Under the pieces are notes generated by a model. The model saw nothing but the letters and a program-made list of their open reading frames with translations, was not told where the DNA came from and did no database searches. A stretch of DNA of 64,000 nucleotides from the NCBI RefSeq assembly GCF_017591425.1, contig NW_024465885.1, positions 44,759,001 through 44,823,000 on the forward strand, given 5' to 3'. Each line of letters opens with the position of its first letter. The stretch's first letter is position 1. Origin of the DNA: Ochotona curzoniae (taxonomy: Eukaryota > Chordata > Mammalia > Lagomorpha > Ochotonidae). A program made the translations under genes and the position numbers. This document shows, piece by piece, positions 1 to 10,838 of this stretch.

Positions 1-955
1 AGTCTGCGACCGATAGAGGGCGCTCACTAGAACTCAAGTTAGTGACCTCCAGTAACAACACTTTTAAAGTCCTTGATTCATGGAACTTTGTTATAGTAAC
101 CAGAAAGGGCTAAGTGTAAACCACTAGGGAGCAACAAGTAAGCATTCCAAAACTAGGTGCTAAGTTTTCTCTCATGAACCGTTTCTAGCATGGGGCTATT
201 GAGAGCCAAGACAAGTTCATGGAGACCTAAGGAGGCCCTGGAGGCCAAGCTCTGAGCTCCATCTTTTTGCGGTCTGCTTAGCAGGGCAGAGCCAGCTTTC
301 CCCAGGACTGCACGCAACAGAGCAGTGCTTTCCCACCAGAGCCCTGTGTACCTCTTCATTAGAGTACCACGGCTGAGAACTGAAGGAAATTGCCTTTGGA
401 GTTCTTCCACCTCGTTTTATGACTTTAGACAGGAAGCTGAGACTATTCAACACCTTGGTCATTTGGACTCAAAGATATTCAGTCCCTGACCTGGGGTAGG
501 TCACTACACAGTTGAATAACAAAGCTGGTTGCAAGCACACAGGCTGCTTTAAGACCAAACCCCTGTGCTTCTCTTTGACATTGTACCCTGCCACTAGCTA
601 CCCATCTATCCTTACCCATGCTTCTCAAGGTTCAGTGTTACAGCTTCCAACATTCTATCATCACGCAATCCTCAATTATTTATGTTCTGTCTTAATTCTT
701 CCTTAAATCCTACATTCCTATAATGGTCCAATAGGAAATGGAGCTGGCTTGATTTTTCTTTTTCAGAGAATGTCATAACCTCTTGGTCCTCCAGCCCACC
801 TCTCTCACGCATCACACCAGCAACTGGAGACTTTATGTATTGTACCAGTGCATGAACTGGACAGTCTGGACACAAAGCTTGAGAAACAAACGCATTTAGA
901 ACTTCATGACCTCTCACCACACAGAAAGTTATTCCCTTAATTTGCTATGAAAAAG
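1..955. other. Unique DNA, no feature recognised
   Basis: No interspersed repeat or exon is recognised. Reading frames on both strands are short (under 90 codons) and interrupted. The sequence is compositionally ordinary. Confidence 0.5.
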
Positions 956-966
956 AATATATACAT

Positions 967-997
<31 letters not shown>

Positions 998-1004
998 CAT
1001 ACCT
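956..1004. repeat. (CA)n/(TA)n microsatellite
   Basis: An alternating purine-pyrimidine run: a CA tract passing directly into a TA tract with TACA interruptions at both edges. It is likely to vary in length between individuals. Confidence 0.95.
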
Positions 1005-1369
1005 GAGGACAGAACACAATCTTCCCTAGTCCCCAGGACATCACCCTGGGCTTCTGTTAGCACCATGATTTTCTTTGGAAAAGTTTATGCCTATACAGAA
1101 GGATATAATTATGTTTCAGAAAATCTCAGTGAGAAAGATTTATTAGAAAAAGTCAATCTCATTTCAAGTCAAGACTATAGGAAAATATTTCTGTCTATTT
1201 TTCAAGTCATACAACCTTGTATTTTAAGTGATTTTATGAATTACCTGTTTAGCAACACAGTCATCTGTGTAAATAATGTGTCTGCAGGCATGCACACATA
1301 CACATGCAAATTTGAATTCATTGAAATCAAGCACATAGAAGGTAAAGTATTGGATTAAGTCCAAAAAAT
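1005..1369. other. Unique AT-rich DNA
   Basis: Nothing recognised. A 97-codon open frame at 1065-1358 on the plus strand has no domain I know and no splice or promoter context, so I do not call it a gene. Confidence 0.5.
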
Positions 1370-1658
1370 GGGCGGACATTGTGGTGCAATGGATTGAACT
1401 GCCACTGGGTCACTGGCACCTTGGAGTGCCAATTCAAGTGCTGGCTGCTCTGCTTCAGAACCAGCACCCTGCTAATGCTGTTGGGGAGACGGCCCACAGA
1501 AAGCAGTGAAAGATGGGCTATGCTACCCTTGTGGGACATCCAGATGGAGTTGCAGGTTCCTAGCTCCATCCAGGCAGGGGCTGGAAGATCTTTGTATATC
1601 TGTCTGTTTCTCTCTTGGTCACTCTGCCTTTCAAATAAACTATATATATATACATTTA
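1370..1658 (+). mobile_element. Lagomorph C-type SINE, old copy
   Basis: A tRNA-derived head (GGGCGGACATTGTGGTGCA) is followed by the usual CSINE body with 'ggctgctctgcttc', a CT-rich segment and 'ctctgcctttcaaataaa', ending in TA-rich DNA. It is strongly diverged and several CSINE landmarks are damaged. There is no clear target duplication. Confidence 0.85.
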
Positions 1659-2476
1659 TATATTATATACATTTATATTTAGAATAATTAACATATAATG
1701 TATATATTAAATCACAAACTAGGATCTGAGATAATAGTTCCTCTTGTGTTTATTGTCCTTGTACCAGCAATAAAAGAATAAGTACTATTTTCCCATCTTC
1801 ATAAAAATTTTGTTAATGAAGGAGCCACAGTTGACATGAAAAATGATCTGTGGAAGTTACAACTTTCAAGGTAGAATAATGACTATTCCCAAATGTGTTT
1901 TGCTCTTTTCCCTGGGCATGTGTGCTGGTAGGGGGGGTTCACATGGGTATATCCATGAATGGCACAGATGGAGGTATCAGTTAACATCGGGACAGATGTT
2001 GGTACTGATATTCCTGGAACTGGATGACTTCCAAGCCAGAAATCCTCCTTGTATTTTTAAAATTAAGAAGTCTGATGCAATTTCTCCATCCTTGTCAGAT
2101 GACTGGATGGGGTACAATTTTCACTGAAAAAACTAATGGGCAACACATGAGCAACTCAGGTGGTTGGATGGGAATTGTACCTATTGTGTCGCTGGGACTT
2201 TCTGCTGAGTTATCAGAAGAGTTTCAGTTTTTAATTTGAAATGTTGATAACTGAATTCTTGCTCTGAAACACAGTGTCTAGAAATCCCTTGTCCTTATTT
2301 AGGAATGCAACAAATACTGACCGTCTATGATCTAGATAATATGGGACCATGGAGAAGGAGATGGGATCCCAGCTCACAGAGACCCAGGGGAAGGTGGATG
2401 ACACAACCTCTTAACTCTCAGACTCAATGCTGGGGGCTGTAATTGGCACCCTAGGAATGAGAGTGTGTTCACTATA
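1659..2476. other. Unique DNA, AT-rich at its start
   Basis: The first 60 bases are TA-rich and may derive from the preceding SINE tail. The rest shows nothing recognisable. Open frames at 1843-2127 and 2024-2239 look like chance. Confidence 0.5.
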
Positions 2477-2855
2477 TGCTATTGGTGGAATTGTGTGCCA
2501 TCCAGATTCTTATGTTGGAGTTGAAGCCCCAGTGCTTTAGGATGTGACTGTATTTGGAGACAAGATCTTGAAAGAGCTAGTGGAGTTACGACAAGACTGT
2601 GATGGTGAGCCCCAATACAACATGATTTGTATCCGTTAGAGGAGGTTGGGGCATGTAAGAAGGTATCAGGGATCCTTGGGTTCAGATAAAAAGCCTGAAA
2701 CACAGCAAGAAGCTGCCAAGGAGTGAGGCCACAGGACAGACAAATGCTATCCTAACGCCTTGGTCTTGGACTTGGCAGCCCAGAGCTGTGAGGTGCGACC
2801 TTGTTGGTTGCTCTAGCTTCCGGTCTGGGGCCTTTTGTGATGATGATTAGAGCTT
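2477..2855 (+). mobile_element. MaLR-type LTR (MLT1-like), diverged
   Basis: It begins TGCTATTGGTGGAATTGTGT and carries 'gttggagttgaagcccca', 'gatgtgactgtatttggaga' and a late 'cttggtcttggact...cagcc' segment, in the order known from MLT1-type MaLR LTRs. It is a solo LTR with no internal region. The subfamily is assigned from memory. The far end is degraded, so the right boundary is approximate. Confidence 0.7.
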
Positions 2856-2859
2856 TTCA

Positions 2860-3026
2860 AGAAGTTTTTAGAAAGCAAAATTAAAAGATAAACTTATTTT
2901 ACAGAAAATTCTTGTGGTTTTTTTTTCCCATAAACTTTTTGAAGACACTTTCTACCTGTGGTTCTCAAAAATTTTGCTCCCAAATGAAAACATTTTTGAC
3001 TTCACCATTTCACAAACTTCCTGAAG
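2860..3026. mobile_element. MITE-like palindromic repeat, copy A
   Basis: 'ttcaagaagtttttagaa' near the left end is complemented by 'ccataaactttttgaag' and again by 'cacaaacttcctgaag' at the right end, with 'attaaaagataaacttatttt' inside. The same parts recur at 9131, 21396, 39333 and 43080. Terminal inverted repeats and small size suggest a non-autonomous mariner-like DNA transposon (inference). Confidence 0.5.
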
Positions 3027-3224
3027 TAAGTATCTTTGTAGGTTGGCCAAAGCTGGAGCCCTTTTCCTTAACTTGTTACCATCGCCCTGTTTTACCTTTT
3101 CCCCTGCATGCATTGCTGTTTGGAATATATTATCTATCTGTGTTACACCATTTTGTTTTCTTGAAATGTTTCTATCAGAACATGCACAAACCCGCAAATA
3201 CGAGGACCTAGCTACTAGATTTGT

Positions 3225-3300
3225 CACTTGTTCCCAGACTCCAGAACAAGGCTTAGCTTGTAGTAGATACTCAACAAATGGTATTCTGAGCAAAGAGCAG
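3225..3300 (+). mobile_element. L2-like 3' end fragment
   Basis: 'aacaaggcttagcttgtagtagatactcaacaaatgg' follows the ancient L2 tail pattern (item, 'gcacatagtaggtgctcaataaa'). Very short, so tentative. Confidence 0.4.
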
Positions 3301-3928
3301 TGGGAATGCTGAGACAGAAGAGAGTTCTGGCTCAAAGGATGGTGATGGGATTGGAAGCAGGAAGCCTTCCCCAAGATGAGGCACTGGAAATGGAATGTGT
3401 ACCTGAAGAACAATTCCCGGAAGAAGAGACAACAAGAGGAAACGCTTCAGGGCACAAAATAGTTTCTAAAGAAGAAATGTGGCAGTGGTGGAGCCTACCA
3501 GGCGTGGTAGGAGAGGCGTAGGAGTGGAGTCACCAGAGAAAAGATGGAGGTAGACTAACAAAGTGGAGATCATGAGAATGCCCCGAGTTGTTGAAAGGGC
3601 AATAACGTCCTCTTTGTAGTGTATACCTATCTGTGTATAAACACATGTGTATGCTCACCGAGCATTGAAATACGGAGAATAGGAAGCAAAATAATGCTTC
3701 CCGATATAGCATGTGAAGGAATTTATGCTGCAGCTATTAAAGTACCCCAGGAGATATTTAGTGAGTTGAAGGTATGATTCTAGACAACTCCGAAGAAGCA
3801 ATACAGAGCAAGTATCAGAGAGGAGTCTGTGAGAGGGAAGATAGATTAGAGAAGCTATCGGTGCTAGTGCCCAACCTCAGGTAACTGCTGTTTGGAAAGA
3901 CAGAAAGGCTCCCACTCAAGGCAGTGAA
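3301..3928. other. Unique purine-rich DNA
   Basis: The plus strand is A/G-rich through much of 3340-3560. No repeat family or gene is recognised. Confidence 0.45.
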
Positions 3929-4362
3929 TTAGCCAGCTTTTCATGACAGCAACAAAATATCAAAGACAAGCTACTTACAGGGGTGGCTTATTTGACTCAT
4001 GGTTTTCAGAGTTCAGGACAAGGTTGAGTGGACATCATTGGACTGAACCCTGGTGAGCATGAAGGATGGCAGTGGTGTGTGTGTGTGTGTGAAGGATCAC
4101 ACAGAACATCAGGAAATAGAGCAACTGGGCCAGATGCAGGCTTTTGCAAGTGGCCCTCTTGCTGCAATTACCTTCTGAGGCACACCTGTAATGACCCATA
4201 GGCCCCGTCCTCTGCACTTCTGCCCCATTGCCATCAATTGACCTGACAAGATGCCTAATCAGTGGGATGGCCAATCTTGGACTTGAACCTCCAAAGCCAT
4301 CAGTTTTAACAAATCTCTTTCCTCCGTGTGATATTTTATTATAGTCATGGAACTCTGACAAA
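3929..4362 (-). mobile_element. MaLR-type LTR, antisense
   Basis: It opens 'agccagcttttcatgacagcaacaaaatat', continues 'gtggcttatttgactcatggttttcagag' and ends 'gtcatggaactctgacaaaca', the reverse-complement order of a MaLR LTR of the MT/MST sort. A (TG)n run at 4074-4091 lies inside it. Subfamily uncertain. Confidence 0.65.
4074..4091. repeat. (TG)n microsatellite
   Basis: About nine TG units within the LTR fragment. Confidence 0.85.
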
Positions 4363-4694
4363 CACAGAGTAACCCTTCACACACACACAGTGAGGCAAAA
4401 TGTTGCACTAAACACAATCTACATGTGTCTTTCTTTTCTTCTGACATCTGGGGACATCTCTCCTCTTTCAAGTGGCGGTGCTGCTTCCAAGTAGGAGTTG
4501 TAGGACTTGGCAAATGGAGCCCATCTAAACAGACCCACGCAAAAAGCCGAGTGACATAGACTCCACGGAAGTGCAAGGATGAAGCTGCTACACTACCAGG
4601 TGCTGGACGATCACCTCCATCCTTCCCCACCCCTCTGGCAGCCCAAATTTTACCTTTGACTCTGCAACTCATTCTGGTGTCTATGCTTTGCACT
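4363..4694. other. Unique DNA
   Basis: It contains a short CA run near 4378. Nothing else is recognised. Confidence 0.45.
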
Positions 4695-5085
4695 TAAGCC
4701 AATTTTCCTGATACTCTGTAGCTTTTGTAATCATTACTGTAATTGCCATTCCTGGTGACCACTTAATATTGCATCACACAAAGCAAGCACAGTCTGCCTA
4801 AACCATTTCCTCACAGTATGGCACTTGGGCTGTTTCCAATTATTCCTTGTAATGTGTGGAAGGGCTCAAAACATCTTTTTGCAAATATGTTTGTTTCCTT
4901 GGAATTAGTTCTTGGGGGCATTTCCCCGCCCCCACCCCCAAGAGGCTCTACTGGGTCAAAAAGTAGAATAATTTTTTATGATTTGTCACATATTGCAAAA
5001 TGATTGTCAGAAAGATTTTTTTTTCAGTTTATGGTGCCACCAGCAAAGCTCAGGGTGTCTGTTTGCCTCAAGGCCAGCCAGAAAG
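4695..5085 (+). mobile_element. Old L1 (L1M-type) 3' fragment
   Basis: It shows the widespread eutherian series: 'ttgggctgtttccaattatt', 'gcaaatatgtttgtttccttgga', 'ctgggtcaaaaagtagaat', then 'tatggtgccaccagcaaagct'. A related copy lies at 57925-58295. The L1M assignment is from memory. Confidence 0.6.
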
Positions 5086-6844
5086 CAATGTTGTCATTTT
5101 TTATTCATTTCTCCTGTTGTTTTTCCTGACTGTAGCACATCCGTGGGAGCTAAGGAGATGGAATTAGAAATAATAATGATTAAAAACTTCCCTTAATTAA
5201 AGCCTGGTGTAGTCTTATGTGGACAGTCCTAATGTTTGGCATAAAGAGTTAAGAAATATTTTATTATTCATGTACAAAGAGAAATGGAAGTACATGGGGT
5301 GTTCTATTTCAGGATTAAGGACAAAAGTAAGAACCAATTATTGGAGAAGAGAAATCCAAAGGGAAAATGATGAGATGCATTGGAAAACCAAACAAGCATG
5401 TCAATATCCTCGCTATTCTCAACATTTTATGGAGCTAAAGAATTGCTGGAACTACTAAAAGTTGGAAATAAACCTGGAGAAAAAGTTTTGTTTTTATTTC
5501 TGCTAAGTATGTTAAATTAAACACAATATGTGGGATATTATCTTTCTCCTTGGCTTGAGATCTGTTTTTTCTCTCAATAGACGTGATCCAAAATAAGAGC
5601 AATGAAAAAGCTATTGAATTGGCTTTTGCATTTTTAAAAGCTCTCATTATTTACACAGCAATCCCTGAAGATTCCGTGTGGGCCTCTCTGGTATTTGTAA
5701 CAGACAATGGACATACACAGCACATTCCTTTAAGCAGAGCGCTGTATTTATACTTTATTATTTTTGGACCTTGAAGCACAGTTTCCTCTAAAGGGACAAG
5801 GCTTGTATTTTTAGGTTTCAGGGAGACTCTGCTGAAAGGAAAGAGCTGGAATCTATGGAGAACACAGGATCCTCTTCCACATGGCCATCTCATAACCCTG
5901 GGGGAGAAGAATGTCTTTCAGAGCCCACATATCGTACTCTGCATCTGGTTGTGAAGTCTTGGTTGACCCTTGAAAAGTCGTCCATGGTTTCTAGACCTTG
6001 TTGAGCGCCATCAGCTTCCCTCATCTTACTGATATTGACCCACTGGGCACCTCCCTTTGGCACAGAGAGCCTGGGACTGCAAGTGAAGTATGCTCCAGGC
6101 AACCCTGGCCAAGGACACAGCTTGTTATTGAGCTGGAGAATTGCATTTCTCCTCTTGGGGTGCAACTAAATTCTGCTGCTGTGGCCCCTTACAGTCATCC
6201 ACACTGAACGGTTGCAGACATTCCCACTGCCATGTTTCTGTGGCTAATGCCTTCCATCCAGTGGGTTCTACAAGTTGTTTTCTCCCCCAGTCTATCTGGG
6301 TCGGCTAGGTCTCTCAGCTGTACCTCTTTGTCTCTCGGCTAGTCGGACTGAGTCAGGCTTCTTTGGCCAGCTCTTGACCTCATCCACTCCACTCGGCACT
6401 GGGATGTGCTGAATTGATCTCACCACATCTCTCCCATTCTCCTTGTGCTAATCCTACTTCAGGCCCACACAGCCTCCATCCTGCAGAGTGTTGCTGCTTC
6501 TCCCCACCCCATGCCCCCGTCTTTGGCTTGCTCGCTGCAGCCTGAGACACCCTTGCTTGAGTTTCACGTCGTCCTTAGCTCCATCAATACCGGGTTGTTT
6601 GGCTTTCTTGGTCTTCATAACCTTGCTTTGCAAGGAAAATGCTACTACTCTGTCACCTCTAGCAGGAACCCACACCCTGCTTGAGATCCATGCAGTGATA
6701 ATATGGGGGGCAGAAGGCACTTTCACGTTGTGGCTCACAAGAGCCCAGTCTGTATTTTCAGGAAGTCTATGAACCCCTTGCTAAATGCATGATTAAAAAT
6801 AAACTCTATAAACTTATAACTGAATATACTTAATGAAAGTTTAT
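5086..6844. other. Unique DNA, possible conserved noncoding block at its start
   Basis: No repeat is recognised over 1.7 kb. The first 700 bases (5160-5790) are AT-rich with intact homeodomain-type motifs such as 'cccttaattaaag' and 'aataatgattaaaaa'. Nothing proves function. Confidence 0.4.
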
Positions 6845-7156
6845 GGGCCTGGCATGACGGCCTAGCCACTGAAGTCCTCTCCTTGAACACGCCAGGATCC
6901 CATATGGGCACCAGTTCTAATCCCAGCAGTGCTGCTTCCCAATCAGCTCCCTGCTTGTGGCCTGTGAAAGCAGTCAAAGATGGCCCAAGGCCTTGGGAAA
7001 CCCAGAAGAGGCTCCTGGCTCCTGCTTTGGATCAACTCAGCTGCAGCTGTTGTGGTCACCTGGGGACTGAATCATCAGATGGAAGATCTTCTTTTGTCTC
7101 TCCTCCTCTCTATATATTTGACTTTGCAATAAAAACAAATACATTTTTTTAAAAAA
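6845..7156 (+). mobile_element. Pika-type CSINE
   Basis: Full-length copy from GGGCCTGGCATGACGGCCTA through 'gatcccatatgggcaccagt', 'ttgtggcctgtgaaagcagt' and 'ctgactt'-type tail to an A-rich end. It is flanked by a 9-bp direct repeat GAAAGTTTA at 6835-6843 and 7157-7165. The 'aagtcctctccttga' head is the pika-type form. Confidence 0.95.
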
Positions 7157-7173
7157 GAAAGTTTAATTAGTAA

Positions 7174-7466
7174 GACAGGTATTGTTGTTAAGCCACTGCT
7201 TGGGACAGTAGCATCTTCTGTCAGAATGCTGGTTTGTGTCCTGGCAATGCATCCTGGGGGACAGCAAATGATGGACCTAATTCTTGACCTGTGCCACCCA
7301 CGTGAGAGACCTGGATGGAATTCTAGCCTCCTGGCTTCAGCCTGGCTTATCCCTGAGTGTTGTGGCTTTTTGGAAAATGAAGCAGTGGATAGAGGATCTT
7401 TCTCTCTCTCTTTCTCCATTGCTCTGCCTTTCAAGTAATTGAAAACAAATAAACATTTTTAAAAAC
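7174..7466 (+). mobile_element. Lagomorph C-type SINE, old copy
   Basis: 'ttaagccactgcttgggaca' opens a diverged body with 'gtgagagacctggatggaattc', 'ctcctggcttcagcctggc', and 'ctctgcctttcaagtaattg'. A 7-bp TTAGTAA lies at 7167-7173 and 7467-7473, a plausible target duplication. It directly follows the younger SINE at 6845. Confidence 0.85.
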
Positions 7467-9130
7467 TTAGTAATTAACATTTTCATGAGCAGGAAGTATA
7501 ATTAATTTTACTAACATTAATTAGTTCTTATTCACTTTATAAAGTCCTAAAAGTTAATAAATACTAAAAAAGTTAATAAATACTGAAAACTCATAATTTC
7601 TTAATTATTTGACTACTAGCTGTCTTCTAAGGTCATTTGTGTCGGCATATTTCTAGAGTGGGAAGATTCTGTGATAATGCGTTAATACCTGTCTCCTCCA
7701 GCTCCACTTTTGCTGTCACGCTGACAGTTGGAGGCATGCTTTGCTGGGAGTATCGATACCTTGCAGGTTAGTAAATGCCGCACCTGAAGTGTTCATGTTC
7801 CCCAGTGGTTGCTGTATGTTGTGTCACTGTACCATGCATGTCTTACATTCCTGTGTAGTTGAAAATAACCTAAGTCAAAGAGCACTGAATATATTTAACT
7901 TCCTGAGCATCCTAACGTAGTGTCTGCTGCCTCCAATGTGCTCAGAACACTTGCATTAGCCTGCAGCAGTTATGGCTATAAAGTGTGGAATATCTCATGG
8001 AGTTTTTGAATATACCAAGCATCTCTTCACCTTTTCCCTCTATAGAAAATCTTTTTTTTTGGTATTTTATTATTATTTTTTTTTTACAGGAAGGAGAAAC
8101 ATTTCTCTCACTTCATACGTACAATTCAATATAAAGTCTTTCCTGGGCTATAACAGCTAGTTATATCTCTTGCTCATGATACTTCTAACAGTGCTCACTG
8201 ATCCATTTTTCTCCAGCATCTCTATATCCTTTCTATCCTGAATCAAATAACTTAACTTTAGCATACACCTGATAGCCATGTAATCGCTTTAATGCTTCAT
8301 GTTTTCATCATGTTCCTTCAGACTGTGTGGCACGACATTCCCTGTGCTACTTTGGCTCTGGTGGAAATCAATGCATGTTGTTCCATATATTTGTCTGGTT
8401 TCTCCTGAAGATTTCATAGACCACCGAAGGCATCACTTGCTTTAGTTCATCATCTCTTGGACTCTAGCATAATACCGAGTCTCAGTAGGAGCTCAACATG
8501 TATTCATGAATAGAGGTAAGTACTGGGAGCTCGTGGAAGAGGGAGGGTGCTTGGTCACGGAATTGCAGACACATGCCTTTGTTCAAGTTGTTCAACTGTT
8601 TTGTTTCAAATGCTGCACATTTCAACCCCAATCTAATGGCAACTGGAAAAAAAGATTGGGGCTTGTTTAGGAAACCTGAGTGCTGTGATCAGAACTCATT
8701 GAGCATCAGTTCTTCTCTGCTGTCTCTAGATCCATAGGATGCTCTTTGTCCTACTCATCAGCATGTTTTGTTGTTGTTGTTGTTCTGAAGACCAAATTAG
8801 TGCTCTTTGGATGGACAAATTGGAATCGCAGGAGCCGCACACTCCAGCCCATGCACATCATGTTCTTCACTCTGGTCATGCGTAAGCAAGTAGAGGATGT
8901 CATTTATATCTTCCTGTTGGTACCCAGTTTCCCCCTACCTTTTTTTCCCCCTTAAGATAGTGAAGCAGAAAAGCCTGACAAGATGCTCAAAATAAGACTG
9001 AGAAAAGCAGGATCTGCACACCTTGTAGTTTTCAGTAACTGAGTAGTCACAGCATGACCTCTGCAGGGTGGGTGTGTACAGAAACTATTCCATAAATACA
9101 GCATGAACACGTACGCATTTTCATTTTCCA
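7467..9130. other. Unique DNA with minor low-complexity tracts
   Basis: 7480-7600 is AT-rich. 8047-8088 has poly-T with TTA steps. (GTT)n occurs at 8766-8785. Otherwise no gene or repeat is recognised except the L2-like end noted separately. Confidence 0.45.
8405..8520 (+). mobile_element. L2-like 3' end fragment
   Basis: 'ctctagcataataccgag' followed by 'agtaggagctcaacatgtattcatgaa' follows the L2 terminal pattern (stay on list, rate item, 'gtaggtgctcaataaatatt'). Diverged and short. Confidence 0.45.
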
Positions 9131-9265
9131 TTGATACAAGAGGTCTTTAAAAATCATTGGAAAATGCAACTGATGAATAAAACTGTTCATGGATTTCAAA
9201 GATTTGGAAACCAGAATAAACTTCTCCATTAATTTCATTTTTTCCATGGCTTCTTGAAGCTCCCT
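9131..9265. mobile_element. MITE-like palindromic repeat, copy B
   Basis: 'gtctttaaaaatcattggaaaatg' at the left is matched in inverse by 'cattttttccatggcttcttgaag' at the right. Same family as 2860, 21396, 39333 and 43080, diverged. Confidence 0.45.
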
Positions 9266-10393
9266 CTTATCATTGGGGGCACAATACGACATTTTAATAC
9301 AAGGATGTAATGTGTAATGATCAGATCAGGACAACTGGTATATCCAGGGCTTCAGCCATTTATCATTCCTTTGTGTGGGGAGCATTCAAAATCTTTCTAT
9401 TAAGTATTTCGAAATAGGCCGGTGAATTGTGGTCAACTTTAGTTATCCTATTGTAGTGTATAACTCTAACCTTCCATGGAAATGGAGTAGAGCATACATA
9501 ATTATTTTCCCAGTGTAAGGGCTGAGAGAAGGTCAATGGCTTCTACCTTTTACAGCTATGTCTGAGTCAAGATAGGTCCTAGGTTTCTGTATCCAAGTCC
9601 AGTAAGCATCTACAGGTACTTGCTGCCTCCCTATAAACTCTTTGGTGCATCACTCAGCTTCCCATTTGCCTGGGATGATAGATGCCCACCTGCTTCTCTG
9701 GGTTACAGGCAAAGAACACGTGTCAGGGGACAGCTGACAGGGTTTCTTTGAAGTGTCCGCAACAGTGGCTTTGTGCTCTGGAGGCACAAAAGGGATATCC
9801 TCACCTCATGGGAGAGGGTAAAAGAACACAGACATGAGAGTCCTTTGGACATGAGGGACATCACCAAAATCAAACAAACAAAACAACAACCGAACTTCCA
9901 TCTCTACAGTGGCTCCTGAAGAAGGGACTGCTTGAACATGAGCCCCATGCTTTGTCCCTGGGCTCTCTCTGGTTCCCTGGCCTTTTTCCACAAAGTCATT
10001 CTCCTGCTTCTTCAGAGTCTCTAAGAGCCACAGCTTCTTTCTGTTGTGTGGCAAAAGAGATGAGCTCTAAGTTGGTAATTTCATAGAACTATGGACAACT
10101 TCTGTCCACCGGTAACATTGGGAAGACATCAACGTGTCCCTCAAGTTCCCATTACATCCAGAAACAATTGGTTCTCTTGGCTGTGGAAGACTCTGACTCT
10201 GGTAATGCCTCACTAGACAGAAGGAAGGATGGGAAGGGCAAGGGTGGATGAAGACATGTGGTGGGCCAGGGCCCCTGGTGGATGCATACATCCCTTCAAG
10301 TGTCCATGTGACTCCTGGGAAATCTGGAGCCTGTAAGGCTGAGGTCAGATATGCAACTTTCAGGAATGGGTTTATGAAATGGGGATGGGTTTC

Positions 10394-10444
10394 TTCTCTC
10401 TTTCTCTCTCTTTCTTTTTGGGTTTTTGTTTGTTTGTTTGTTCT
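10394..10444. repeat. CT-rich then (GTTT)n low-complexity tract
   Basis: TTCTCTC/TTTCT repeats pass into four GTTT units on the plus strand. Confidence 0.85.
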
Positions 10445-10786
10445 TGCAAACTACTAAATGTCCTTTTGCTCTTGGCATTTTTGTGGGCAGAACTTCCTTC
10501 CAGTTTTCCTGATGTAGTTGGAGCCATCTGTTACCCCTCAGGGGGAGGTTGGGAAAGAATGCATTGTAATTTCAGGATGCAAAGAGGAAGACAGTTTCTC
10601 ACATCCAAAATAGGATTTAGCAGCAAGAAGAGAGTCTTGAAACCCCAGATTTTGTGGAGAGGAAGAGGGCTTTCAAAATTTCTTAGCATATTAGAAACCA
10701 AGCCCACAGGATTCATCTCCTAAAATTTTCCCATAATCATGGAGGAGACAGACTTCATCCAGAGACAGCTGGGCCCTGAAGTGGGC

Positions 10787-10838
10787 TGCTCTAGGACAGA
10801 GGATAAGACCTAGATGCTCTAGGACAGAGGATAAGACC
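10787..10838 (+). repeat. Short tandem duplication, 28-bp period
   Basis: The 24-base string starting TGCTCTAGGACAGAGG is present at 10787-10810 and again, identical, at 10815-10838, separated by TAGA. Confidence 0.95.

Noticed and set aside
956..1004. A promoter TATA region
   Set aside because: The TA run is part of a dinucleotide microsatellite with no other promoter evidence.
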